Assembly (NCBI GenBank): GCA_019925105.1 | Contig: JAHGAU010000006.1 | Coordinates: 1,302,001 to 1,366,000, forward strand | Source of the DNA: Niebla homalea | Taxonomy: Eukaryota; Ascomycota; Lecanoromycetes; Lecanorales; Ramalinaceae | Direction of reading: 5' to 3' | Length of the DNA stretch: 64,000 nt | Part shown: positions 23,401 to 32,294 of the stretch, in pieces | Layout: the number at the start of each line of letters is the position of its first letter | Numbering within the stretch: the stretch's first letter is position 1 | Translations under genes and position numbers: made by a program | The notes under the pieces: model-generated | Told to the model about the DNA's origin: nothing | Database searches by the model: none | What the model saw: only the letters and a program-made list of their open reading frames with translations

Positions 23401-23495
23401 GCAGAGCGCGAATGCTGCAGCATACTCTCAGCCGCATCATAATCGCGAGATGGTATTGAGGACCAGTCAGAAGGATTGGCATTGGCGGACCCCAT
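20424..23495 (-). CDS. Zn(II)2Cys6 transcription factor, 1023 residues
   Basis: One intronless frame. A long Ser/Pro-rich N-terminus precedes a zinc cluster with Cys at 202, 205, 212, 219, 222 and 229 (spacing 2-6-6-2-6), flanked by basic residues. It is followed by an Arg-Lys-Ala-Ala-Pro-Arg-Thr-Asp-Tyr block and a helical linker (Met-Leu-Asp-Arg-Arg-Leu-Lys-Arg-Met-Glu) that suits dimerisation. The middle holds a fungal_trans domain: His-Leu-Met-His-Arg-Pro-Ser-Tyr, later Arg-Met-Ala-Tyr-Ala-Leu-Gln-Leu-His and Arg-Arg-Arg-Thr-Met-Trp-Ala-Cys-Phe. The C-terminal third is Ser/Pro/Gln/Asn-rich, probably an activation region. It is a nuclear regulator of unknown targets. The sequence is a well-conserved type in filamentous fungi, but I cannot name the orthologue. 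The upstream region carries an inverted CGG pair that could be a self-binding site. Confidence 0.9.
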   Translation of the reverse strand: MGSANANPSDWSSIPSRDYDAAESMLQHSRSASINPPADLNRFAAPAAQPYPTQEPPVMLDAPLQSPFNQPPPSSTILPGVQSFNPVGNKVDYYPWRDSRSAISQTHQGQLSDIGSSASTNRPGYGSFDSESHSRPKSGSVDGTHPTSPASVRASDNVAWGHQSGKEDSSKPSLKGESDSKPAWADQKTKAGKDRKRLPLACIACRRKKIRCSGEKPACNHCTRSRMPCVYKVTARKAAPRTDYMAMLDRRLKRMEDRVIKIIPKEEFHQKAAIPRAIVRPTPSEHSHAGKKRALDEAFGTEIKDLTTPKASHPIKGERVEGCSTTRAEGAEYLPPKDIQEHLSEIFFDYLYGQSYHLMHRPSYMRRLRAGTLPPVILLAVCAVAARFSTHPQINSEPKYLRGEEWAGPARDIVLKRYDEPNIAILTVTVILGLHEFGTCQGGRSWMFSGMATRMAYALQLHREFDHDPLGTKNEKKAELSFIDREIRRRTMWACFTMDRFTASGTERPMFADEDDIKVQLPIKESKFLMEIPGSTGTLLGDTPNHEKPDVGHQTDPQENMGVTAYMVRTIALYGRVIKYMNLGGRDRDKYPIWDDQSHFKNLKEQLRKLKSGLPSDLENTADNLQNHASEKLANQFLFLHIGLNQIMLFLHRFAIPSSPEADPPKDVPRSFLTDSTSVALDAANQISILIADAFEYHTVAPFMGYCAFLSSIVHVWAMFSGNPSLKDNARKRLAESVGYLNKTKTHWGVFHFMVDDLRDICKQYSDASSKISGEKSKEEPVFQFGDWFTEYPHGVLHADAEKDRAQVKSEPEENASLSHKSDLQTVEHFVQTQAPPENHTQPSKAKTSSKGSIRTARRSSEPSQPFQPDAENLSQEGTLPITIPESQAPMTLSPFTPSHPMFFAPNNPYTDTNQFASQSHTSLLPQLDRRLVYGAYAGNDPSASTSASALNALTNGQDFTAVDTDGMWEGNPPVPLDHQHFSMGDLGPNISAEYGGDPSTSAWFMPFNLNPPESDIAFSGPN

Positions 23496-25086
23496 TTGTG
23501 GAAGCAGGTCGGATGTAGACAGAGGAAAGGGTAAGCCTAGTGAGGCGGTGGTTTAAGAGATTGACCTCGGCCATGAGGTCGGAACGGCTTAGTGGTATGA
23601 CGTACGACTCTATTATCGTGGATTGGTGTAGTTAGTAATAATGTGTGAAGCGGTCGCATAATTGAAATGAAGATGAGAAAAATGATGGCGATAGTAATGC
23701 TATCATGGTATCATGCTATCATGTTTACTAGACCTTTTCGATCACATTCGAGTCCTGTAGGGCCTTTGACCTGCATGCATGGGCAACGTGCAATGCGTGT
23801 ATTAAGAAGTTTAGTAGAACGGCCTGACTCGAGTCGCTCGAGTCGGAGGTCAGTCCGATTGAGGATTGACTTTGCGCCACCGTTTGAGCACGGGCCAGGC
23901 TCTGTGGTTGAACGGTGAACCTAAACTTCTGATAAGTATTCCCTACGCCATCACGCGATGTTTAATTCTCTCCAAAAATCTGCAGCAGAGGAAAGAATCG
24001 GAGCCTTGGAGTCTGGATTCAGTGGCAGATTCACCGCAGCCTTGAGGGTTTGTCACTTTGAATAACGACTGTGTCCATGCAAAGACATCATTATGCGCAG
24101 CTTGATAACGCAATATCATCTTCCCAATACCGAGCTCCAATGCAGATATGGGAGGATGAGCATTCAAATCGGAGCGGGAAGTGACCTCTACCGCTACAAC
24201 TCTAAGAGCAGTCTTCGCTACACGGAGAACACAGAATCGTGAGCTCGTCGATTTGAGACGACATTTGAGTAATTGAATTACTAGCATCTCAATGACATTG
24301 GCTTCCCAATCTCTGCATTGTTGCAGGCTTGTCTCTGGTGAGCGGCGGCCAGTGATAAATGGCGCCACAACCCAGAACCAACATGTCAGTCATCATGCGA
24401 AAGTGAAGATTCAATACGTATATGTGTACGCGAAGTTCCATGGGCGAGGGCACTGCCAGGTTACCCAGCCCAGACTGTTCACCACCCTGAATCCTGGGCC
24501 ACCCACTAACACACGCTTCCTCTCATGACCCTTTTGGGTTGACGCGTTCTAATCCATCGACGGTCTCGAGAGATCCATCACAGTCTCCCTCTGCGACGCA
24601 CTAACCCCAAAAGAGTCCAATATCAAAATTTGCCACCCTTGGCAAAAACACCGACATCTGCCGACCTAAAGCGGTAATATCGATCGTCACCACGTGGTGA
24701 TGGTGGCGATGCCATCACACCTTGCCTGATCAGGATGAGCTCCGCGCTTTCGAACCTCTTTCCGGTAATTCGACGTCTGGATTGCCTTTTTGTAGATGAC
24801 CCGTCCCGTCCCGTTGTCTCGATCCACGCGCGCGAGCATGGCCATGGGTTAAGTGAATGTCTTGGTAAAGGTGGGAGTACGAGCCAGCACGTGACGAGTA
24901 AGGAAGCACGTCGATTGTGCCAACATCCGGCGTCGCGCCTCGACAAATTTATGTATCGCAGTCGACGAAGCTATGTTGGACAATATGTCATGAAAGATAG
25001 TGAAGAGCTCAAAGTTAATTGATTAGAAGAATATCAGATCCAGTCCAAAAGTTTGCTGAAAGCTGAGCAGGTTCGTTTAGGAAAAT
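23496..25086. other. Long intergenic region, zinc-cluster promoter
   Basis: About 1.6 kb. The left part is the promoter of the 1023-residue regulator. Visible small structures are three tandem 8-mers (TATCATGN at 23701-23724), a CGG-N8-CCG inverted pair (23844-23857) and a 14-bp palindrome centred on CACGTG (24687-24700). A 141-codon minus-strand ORF (23943-24368) and a 95-codon plus ORF (24735-25022) are unrecognised, and I do not call them genes. Confidence 0.45.
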
Positions 25087-27161
25087 CTAAGTTCTCTTCT
25101 TCTTAGCCCTGCCGCCACTGATATGTCCATCTAAAGTGCCCTGTCCCTTTCGTTTCTGTGGCGTCTTCGGTGTTTGGTCAGTGCGATCGCCGCTCTTTGA
25201 CTCACCACCGACCTCCGCCGCCTCATTTTCATCAGGTTCTTCACCCATGTCGCTCTCCACATCATCGCCGCTCTTGACACGCTTCGTGCCATTGGCGCCA
25301 TCTTTGGCAGACTTGCCTTCGGTGGGGCCCTCAGCACTGTCCTCGAAAAGGGCGCGCCACGAGCCATCGAGCACCTTCTTGTCGTTTCCATAGAGACCGT
25401 GGTGATACGCGTCTTTGATCGCGGCAATGCATATCTGTCTCCTTTCATTGAAGTCGAACATCGGTTTCGGATAGACCTTTAGGTCTCCTTCCTCTCCCAG
25501 CTTATCCCCTTTGATCACACATCCAGCCTTCTTCTGATCCGCAATCGGCGCCCTCCACGGTTCATAAATGTACTTCGTCGGATAGTCCTTCAATTCTGGT
25601 ACAAAATGTCTCACGTATTCGCCGCTTGGATCAGTCTTCTTGGGAAATGCAATCGGGCTATAACACCGATAGAATTGCGCATAGAACGCCGTGCAGCTCA
25701 GCCACTGCCAGTTGCCCGAATTACAAGCCGTTTCGTGATCAAGCAGCCACTCCTCAAACACTTCCGCGCCGCGCTCCCAGCTGATATAACAGCCACCCCG
25801 TGTGAGGAAGCAGGCGACTGCATGCCGCGCGAGGTGGTGTATCCAGCCCTCTTGGCGCAACTGACGCATGATGGCGTCAATCCAGGGAAAGCCGGTCTTG
25901 CCGTACTTCCAGCGCTGAAACCAGGATTCGGCGTCCTCGCTGTCGACCTCGTAGGATCCCGTGATTAGGCCGTTTTCCGGGTCGACTTTGGATGGGAGGT
26001 GCCAAGGGATGAAGCGGCAGTGGGAATTGCCTGATGTTTGGGCGAAGGAGTAGCCTAGTCTGGCTTGCGCGGCGAAATACATGTCGCGGAAGAGCAATTG
26101 GCCGATCAGATTGGTGGGAATAGTGGATTTTTTGCTCTTGGGGTAGGATGAGAGGACGTCCATTATGCGCCAATAGAAGAGGCGGACGCTGAGAGAGCCG
26201 AAATGGTGATGCGGGGAAAGAAGAGTGGTTGATTGAGGATTGAACGCGGTAGGTGCTGTTGCTGGTTTAGAGAAAGTTGCCGTATAGTCGGCATCGGTAA
26301 TGATCTTCTCGAGCGCCTCCAGAGCCTTCGATTCGCCCCCACGATGCTGGCTAGTAGCCTCCTTGAGACCAAGCTCAGCCATGGTTGGGGGAGCAAAATC
26401 TCCATGAGGACCAGCAAGCTTCTTATACGACTCATCAGAAGAGTTGCGCTGAATGTCGTTGAAGTCGGGTTTGGGATCGGGCTGCGTAGGCGCAAAGTCG
26501 ACATTCGTATCACCGGGGTCTGGGATCGTATTAGGGATGCCTATGGGTTTAGATACCTCTCCAATCTCTTTGCCTGCCTGCTTGTGTGAATACAGCAACT
26601 ATTGCCGAGAGCTCGCAGACTTACACGCTCGACTTGCGACATGCTCATTACTGGCTTACCACCATTCTTTTTCACCAGTTGGTCTGGGTCGTACAAGGTT
26701 CTGCCCATCCTGGTAATGACCTCGACGCCCGCTGCTTTGGCCTGTCTCATGATATCCTCGTCCCGGTCGTGTGCATACGCATCCGTATCCTTCTCGAATA
26801 CGAGGTGAGTGATTTTCCAAGCTTTGAACAGCTTTACAAGCACAGATTGCGGCGCTTCTCGAACAACGAAAAGCTTGGATTGCTTATTGATCTTGGTGAT
26901 ATGGGAGGAGAGATCGTTTTGACAGTCAATACTACGAAACGGTCAAATCAGCTTTGCGACGAAATGATCGGCTGGGTTTCTTGCTGACAGGAATTGCCAT
27001 CTATTTGGACCGACCCTCGCGCGGTAGACGTAATGAGGATCCCAGCACCAGACTGGGTAGAGACACTCAGGCTTCAGGTCAAGTGCAGCTTTGAGGCCAG
27101 GTGAGTCGTGCAGGCGGAGATCCGTCCTGAACCAGTATATTACTCTGGGCTTTGGCGCCAT
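25087..27161 (-). CDS. Cryptochrome / (6-4) photolyase family protein
   Basis: Three exons, 27161-26989, 26931-26625, 26580-25087; 657 residues. The N-terminal photolyase domain begins Val-Ile-Tyr-Trp-Phe-Arg-Thr-Asp-Leu-Arg-Leu-His-Asp, the antenna-chromophore Rossmann fold. Exon 2 adds the Phe-Glu-Lys-Asp-Thr-Asp-Ala-Tyr block. The C-terminal FAD-binding domain has the Trp-Glu-Arg-Gly and Asn-Ser-Gly-Asn-Trp-Gln-Trp-Leu-Ser-Cys motifs and a Tyr-Ser-Pro block typical of the animal-type cryptochrome/(6-4) photolyase branch, to which fungal CryA and Phl1 belong. The tail is Lys/Glu/Gly-rich and ends in a basic cluster that could be a nuclear signal. Likely roles are light-driven repair of UV (6-4) photoproducts, blue-light regulation, or both; sequence alone does not separate these. 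Introns are 57 and 44 nt. Confidence 0.92.
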
Positions 27162-27626
27162 GGCTAACTTGGTCTGCAATGCGCCTGCCTCTGAGCTGCG
27201 GAGATCAGAGCATTCTGGAAGTGAGGAGTAGCAAGTCTTGTAACAACAAACGCGCAAACAGTGTGTAGAGTCAGAAGCTTCCAAGCTTGATGCAATTGCT
27301 TAAACCATGAGCTGCATGAGCAAGGGGAATGGACAATGAATACTTGCAAACGGGGTGGGCTTCTAGCTGGAGAATGAGCTTGGAAGCGGTGAACAATGGG
27401 AGTGAATGCCTTGAAGAAATAAACGTTGGCTTAAGGGCATGCAGCCGACGTCATGACCCCAGGCTTACCAGGCCCCTGGGTGCGGGATCAAATCCCCGAT
27501 CCCCTAGCGCATCTCGCCAATCTGCAACCGGCATAAGCCTCAACAGCTCCGAAATCGATACTTCATTCTTTGGTAACGATAGATCCATTCGCAAAAGCCT
27601 CCTCATGGTTTTTTATACATCGTAAA
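27162..27626. promoter_or_regulatory. Promoter region of the cryptochrome gene
   Basis: These 465 bp lie between the cryptochrome start and the 3' end of the DUF3074 gene. Near 27480-27520 there is a GC-rich imperfect hairpin resembling a tRNA T-arm, but no complete cloverleaf. I see no clear GATA-pair light element. Confidence 0.45.
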
Positions 27627-29918
27627 TCATTCACTGGCGGGAATGTTCTCTTTCAGAGGTGACTCCCTGCCCGTGACGGTCAAGGGGTTTGAACCGTTCG
27701 CTGTGCCAGCTCTCAATCGCCTCAAGCTACTGCTTCTTGGTCTGTCGCCAACTGCAAGCGCTTCTTGCACTTCTTTTAGCACTTCCCTGCCCTCGCTCGT
27801 CTTGCCCAGTCGTTGGACGAGCTTGGTATTCTCCTGCTGTAAGGCTTGTACTTGCTCCTTCAACATGTCGCGCTCCGTGGCCGTCACGTCGAGGTGCTGC
27901 TTATGTTCGTCTCGCTCCCTTATCAAGCGCGCCTTCTCATCCTTGTCCTGCAGTCGCCTCGCTCTCTCCGCTTCCTTGGCCTCCTCCTTCCGCTGCCGCG
28001 CCTCAATCTTGCTGACCTCCTTCTTGTACTTCTCTTCTTGTTTAGCAATTTCTTTGGCATGTTTCTCTTCAGCCTTTCTGAGTCGCTCTTCTTCCTTTGA
28101 AGTCAGCTCCTCTTTGTCCTTCAACTCCTTTTCCTTGACTTTTTCTAGCTTCTCGGTCAATGTCTGTTTCTTTTGATTCAACTTCATTAATTCCTTGTCA
28201 TGTGGTGTCAATTTGTCCTTGAAAGCGGCAGGACCAGTCTGAGATCCGGTTGTGAAGACCTTCTCGCAATCGTCGAAATGGTCCTCGGCGCTGGCGAAGC
28301 TCCCAATGGTTGAGACGGAACTGATGGAACTCCTCCGTTCGAGCGTTCCGGTCTCATCACCTCCACCGATCACATGAATACCGTTCAGCTCTGCCTTAGC
28401 GACTTCTGACGGCACTGTAGGATGATGGCCCGGTAGACGATCGATTACAGCTTGGGGGGCGTACGTCTCAATGCCCGTCATTGCACCATTTGCCATACTC
28501 GCTAGAAGACCGCCCGTCTCACCGGATTCCGTGGGTACTGGCGCTCGATCAGCTCCTTTTGCCAGATCTCGTGGTGTACCTGAGGCACCATTCCCATCGG
28601 TAGCGCCATCTAAGCCGGCTAAGTGGCCATTTGTCTCGTAAGCTTCAAGCTTGGGTCTCTCCGTGCCTCCAGTGACGTCCAGGTTGTCGCTCTCGCTATC
28701 TTTAATTTCGTCTGCTGTGTGATCTTTCTTGCACGCCCAATTCAAAAATTTGCCCGCATCAGCCACAATACTACCTGGGGTCCCTCGCTCGACCATGAAC
28801 CGCGGTACGCTACCTCCAGGGTCGCTGCGAGTAATCATAACCCATTCAACGGGATTCAGCTCATCTTCGTCCTCCTCTGAAGCCGTGTCCAGCTTTTCGC
28901 CTTTCGCGCTGGAGCCCCGGGATTCGGAGAAGGAGATCGTCTTACCCCTCTGACGCCCTTCCCTGGACAGTGGTGGCTTGAGGTGCGCTTCAGGGGCTTC
29001 TTTAGACGCGTGCATAGCGTTACGTAATACTGCATCCTTCTCCAAGGTCGATGGGGCCTCATCCAGTCGCAGGTCGGTTGTGGAGGATGCTTTCTTTGGC
29101 TTCCCATTGACTTCGCGAATGAACTCAACAGACTCATACTGCCCTCGTATGAAGCCGTCGCGTGGTGGACAATCAGGGTGTATGCATGGCCTTGAGACGA
29201 CCATAAAGTGTCGTGGAGCCTCAAGAGGTTTAGCTGATTGAAATCCTCCACTTTCGGAGACGGACATAGCTTTGGGGTCTTCGGTGTTCTCCAATGCCGT
29301 TTCGGAAGTAAGAAGCAAGGTAACAAAGTCTCGAGGGGTTGTTGGCCCGGGAAATTGAGCGCTGAGATGGTATACCTCCACATTCCCAACCCCGTCGATG
29401 ACTTTCTTCTCTACCCTCCGCTCTCCTCCGATCCCACGGATATTGCCTTCCCCAGGGCCTCCTTGCACCTGCAGAGTCTCTGGAAACTCCTTCTGTAGAC
29501 CCAGCTTCCACTTCTTAAAACTCATACCCTCGTGAACACTCCTTCGCGCAAACCAAGCACCCTTCCCATCTTTGCCTCCGAGCTTATAGACAGCCATTGA
29601 CAAGGGGTTATCCTTGGCATTGAGTTTGATTGGTTTGCCCCATTCCTTCTGGAGCGGCACGTTGGCAGGATCAAGAGGTTCGGAACGGGCAGAGGAGGAC
29701 AAGATTTCGGATATGTCGGAGGCTGCTGAGGCGGTGGTGGAAGCGCGCGGACGCCCTGTGGAAGAATCTGCTGGCACAGGTAAAGGCACTGAGTCAACGA
29801 CTATGCGGGCGTCCCTGAAGGCGGAGTGAAGGTATGAAGCTATCGAGGGTTCATCTTGCGGCACCGAGGAATAGTCTGTTTGCCCCAGTGAGGAGAGCGC
29901 TGAATGGAGAGCAGCCAT
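27627..29918 (-). CDS. DUF3074 (START-like) protein with C-terminal coiled coil
   Basis: A single exon of 763 residues. The N-terminal 270 residues fit the fungal DUF3074 family: the Trp-Phe-Ala-Arg-Arg-Ser-Val-His-Glu, Phe-x-x-Trp-Lys-x-Gly-Leu, Tyr-His-Leu-Ser-Ala-Gln-Phe-Pro-Gly-Pro-Thr-Thr-Pro-Arg-Asp-Phe and Ser-Arg-Pro-Cys-x-His-Pro-Asp blocks. It is usually described as START/lipid-binding-like. A further conserved piece (Val-Glu-Trp-Val-Met-Ile-Thr-Arg-Ser-Asp-Pro-Gly-Gly-Ser-Val-Pro-Arg) lies near 355-375. The C-terminal third, from about 575, is a Lys/Glu-rich coiled coil of at least 140 residues. There is no signal peptide or clear membrane helix. Lipid binding is a family-level inference; no pathway is suggested by the neighbours. 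Confidence 0.85.
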   Translation of the reverse strand: MAALHSALSSLGQTDYSSVPQDEPSIASYLHSAFRDARIVVDSVPLPVPADSSTGRPRASTTASAASDISEILSSSARSEPLDPANVPLQKEWGKPIKLNAKDNPLSMAVYKLGGKDGKGAWFARRSVHEGMSFKKWKLGLQKEFPETLQVQGGPGEGNIRGIGGERRVEKKVIDGVGNVEVYHLSAQFPGPTTPRDFVTLLLTSETALENTEDPKAMSVSESGGFQSAKPLEAPRHFMVVSRPCIHPDCPPRDGFIRGQYESVEFIREVNGKPKKASSTTDLRLDEAPSTLEKDAVLRNAMHASKEAPEAHLKPPLSREGRQRGKTISFSESRGSSAKGEKLDTASEEDEDELNPVEWVMITRSDPGGSVPRFMVERGTPGSIVADAGKFLNWACKKDHTADEIKDSESDNLDVTGGTERPKLEAYETNGHLAGLDGATDGNGASGTPRDLAKGADRAPVPTESGETGGLLASMANGAMTGIETYAPQAVIDRLPGHHPTVPSEVAKAELNGIHVIGGGDETGTLERRSSISSVSTIGSFASAEDHFDDCEKVFTTGSQTGPAAFKDKLTPHDKELMKLNQKKQTLTEKLEKVKEKELKDKEELTSKEEERLRKAEEKHAKEIAKQEEKYKKEVSKIEARQRKEEAKEAERARRLQDKDEKARLIRERDEHKQHLDVTATERDMLKEQVQALQQENTKLVQRLGKTSEGREVLKEVQEALAVGDRPRSSSLRRLRAGTANGSNPLTVTGRESPLKENIPASE

Positions 29919-31223
29919 TGCTCAGAGAGGTTGAACGGAAACACAGGGTCTCAGTGTAGGTAGTCGATCAGCTGCTAGGGTCGGATCTTCATAACTCAAG
30001 ACAAGGAACGGGGGGAAGCTCGTTGATGAAGTGGCATGAGAGGATTGGATGATAGTGAGATGGAAATTGCTTTCACTTTATATACATAGTATCACAGATG
30101 GCTGATCATCAGTCGTAAGCGTATTCTACAGCTCTTTCGGGAAAATCGAATATAGACGTTAGAAGAATAACCGTGCAGTTGGAAGTTTACGATGTTTTGG
30201 GGTGAGGCACCTGTGGTGATAGATGACCGTCGGCAGCGGGCGGACTGCACTTTCCGACTGAACAACAAGTTTGATTGCACCGGCTCTAACGATTAAGAAA
30301 TAAAGTGACTTAATGAGCAAGTATGCCATGCCCATATTTACAATAGCACCGCGCCATTGGAATTGAGAATCAATGAGAATCTTGGATTTTCCATTGTGTT
30401 TGTTCAACATTTTATATTTGAGCAGCACAGCTGCTCCCAGCACCATTCTCCTTCCCACTCAGTGGGGCGGCTACCCCAGAGACACAGTCACTGAGCGTAG
30501 GAGGCGTTCCCTACAAGTTCCTCCGTCATTACCAGCATCGACCACTCCAGCTTCCAGTGAGCCAATCGCCAAGAAAACCACAGATCTCCTCTTCTCCCAA
30601 AGACCGCCCCGGACGTCCTTCGGGCGCGTGGCTCACCTCATCCCCTTCCTGGTCTCCGCTGGTCGTGAAGTCGGTAGATGATATTAAGCATGCCAGATGC
30701 TGCGAGTTGTATTATTTGTAATGTCGTCGTCCCTCTCAGAAGGATCGCCAGGTGTGCGTGGCATACAGAGAGCGGGCATCGCCACAAGACCTCTCGCAGC
30801 GCTACGCCGCCTGGAAGACGACATCCTAGCTTGAAAAGAAAGCTGTCGGGCTTGAGCCCCGGAAATGGCCTATTCTGCCCAGGTGCCGTGTGGCTTCGAT
30901 CTAATGTAATGCTGAATGTATCCAACCCTCCCAGAAGATGGTGATCGAAGCGAATGTTGATGAAGGTCCTGCCGTTCGTAATACATGATCAAAAGCAACG
31001 CTCGCTATCGCTAAACTGTACAATCAAATTCGATAAAAAAAAAAAAAGGCGATCGAGAGAGATGTGTAGGTGGTAAGCCTGGCTTCGTCCAATCTGAGAG
31101 ACCCCATTGATTCCAGTCCGTAGGATTGCATGAGGCCATCAAGGTCTGTTGAATAGGGCTGATCCAAGTCTTGAGCTTGTCCTGGCCCAGGGAAAGGAGA
31201 TTCCTGTTGTCCGAAAAGTCCAA
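29919..31223. other. Intergenic region, no gene seen
   Basis: About 1.3 kb, with the promoter of the DUF3074 gene on the left and the 3' flank of the next minus-strand gene on the right. A 12-nt A run sits near 31036. Short ORFs (30373-30681, 30638-30925) overlap one another on opposite strands and match nothing I know. Confidence 0.45.
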
Positions 31224-32294
31224 TCACATGGCGTACTGCATGGGGGCGAAGTTTGAGGAGTACTGTTCCCAGTCAAAACCACCAAGGCCATCAAATCCAG
31301 TGCCTGGGCTGCATGATGTTGCCATAAGCGTACTTGGCATTGGCATCGAGGACAAGGGCGCTGTGGTAGCTGGTAGGCTATAGAATTGCGTTGGACTTGG
31401 CGTTTCCGAGACAAAATCATCGCTGTAGGTTGAGGCCGGTGACATCTCAGCAACAAGATCTGTAGAAAGCTGGAAATCGCCAAGATCCATGGCAGCCCAC
31501 ATGCCTGCACCAGAGTCGGCCGAGGTATAGACAGGCTCTGATGGCGCGTACTTCCACGAGTCCTGACCATGAGAGTAAGTCGATGGTACACTTGGTTGCC
31601 ACCAGTGTTCCGAGCCGGTAGAGCTAGGAAGTACTGGGGTGGGGCGAACGATATCGACGGGCCGCGGTGGTGGAGGAAGCAGAGGCAGGAACATGCCCAT
31701 AATCGCGTTCTTGACCTCTTCACTCCTTCCACACAGCAACTCGCCAGCACCGTCTTCCTCTAAGCCGTCCAGGACCATAGAATTCGTACGGTAGACAAAC
31801 TTGTTGATTGCCTGAACGAAATCGTCGTGCATCTTCTTCAACTGAGCATCTTTCTCAGACCAGTTGAAGGTGTCGTTTTTGGCATCGACCGTATGAATGT
31901 CCTTGTGATACTCGATCAGAGACTCGATAGTCTCTGGTGTGAGCTTGAAAGCGACCTCATTCTGTGAGACCATGTCGACATGCACGACGTAAGCTTCAAT
32001 GGATACCATCTGGTAGTTGAAGACGGCTTCCACCAGGGGGTTATCATCCTTGATAAGCTCATCTTGTGGAGCTCGCTGCAGGAACAGGGTGCAGAGTGTC
32101 CATATTGCGGAAGGCCCCGAGAGTATCTCCGTCAGACATCGGAAATGTTGAGCAACGCTATTGAGAGGCCTCTTTCGAGCCACCCTCTTCAGTGTGCCCG
32201 TCAAGAAAGGATCGACCTTTGTATTGAGGACGATGTTAGGAGCAGAGCGGGCTGAAAAAGCGGCCGCGGATGATGGTAAGAGTTGGGGAGGCAT
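31224..32294 (-). CDS. Hypothetical protein, 356 residues
   Basis: An uninterrupted frame. I take the ATG at 32294 (Met-Pro-Pro-Gln-Leu-Leu-Pro) because the in-frame extension up to 32525 is a pyrimidine-rich, leader-like stretch coding an improbable Phe/Leu-rich peptide. The first 200 residues look globular and helical (for example the Thr-Pro-Glu-Thr-Ile-Glu-Ser-Leu-Ile-Glu-Tyr-His block). The last 150 are Pro/Ser/Thr-rich with scattered acids and aromatics, similar to activation domains, and end Phe-Ala-Pro-Met-Gln-Tyr-Ala-Met. I do not recognise a family. An upstream exon is possible: at 32603-32621 an ATG-led stretch ends in a strong GTAAGT donor, and splicing to the AG near 32325 would keep the frame and add about 17 residues. 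Otherwise that donor belongs to a 5'-leader intron. Confidence 0.6.
   Translation of the reverse strand: MPPQLLPSSAAAFSARSAPNIVLNTKVDPFLTGTLKRVARKRPLNSVAQHFRCLTEILSGPSAIWTLCTLFLQRAPQDELIKDDNPLVEAVFNYQMVSIEAYVVHVDMVSQNEVAFKLTPETIESLIEYHKDIHTVDAKNDTFNWSEKDAQLKKMHDDFVQAINKFVYRTNSMVLDGLEEDGAGELLCGRSEEVKNAIMGMFLPLLPPPPRPVDIVRPTPVLPSSTGSEHWWQPSVPSTYSHGQDSWKYAPSEPVYTSADSGAGMWAAMDLGDFQLSTDLVAEMSPASTYSDDFVSETPSPTQFYSLPATTAPLSSMPMPSTLMATSCSPGTGFDGLGGFDWEQYSSNFAPMQYAM

Noticed and set aside
23943..24368. A 141-codon minus-strand ORF as a possible small gene
   Set aside because: No family resemblance and no supporting splice or promoter context; left as unassigned intergenic sequence.
27470..27530. tRNA-like hairpin with a GGGATCAAATCCCC stretch
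   Set aside because: The loop lacks the TTC of a T-arm, and no D-arm, anticodon arm or acceptor stem can be drawn around it.
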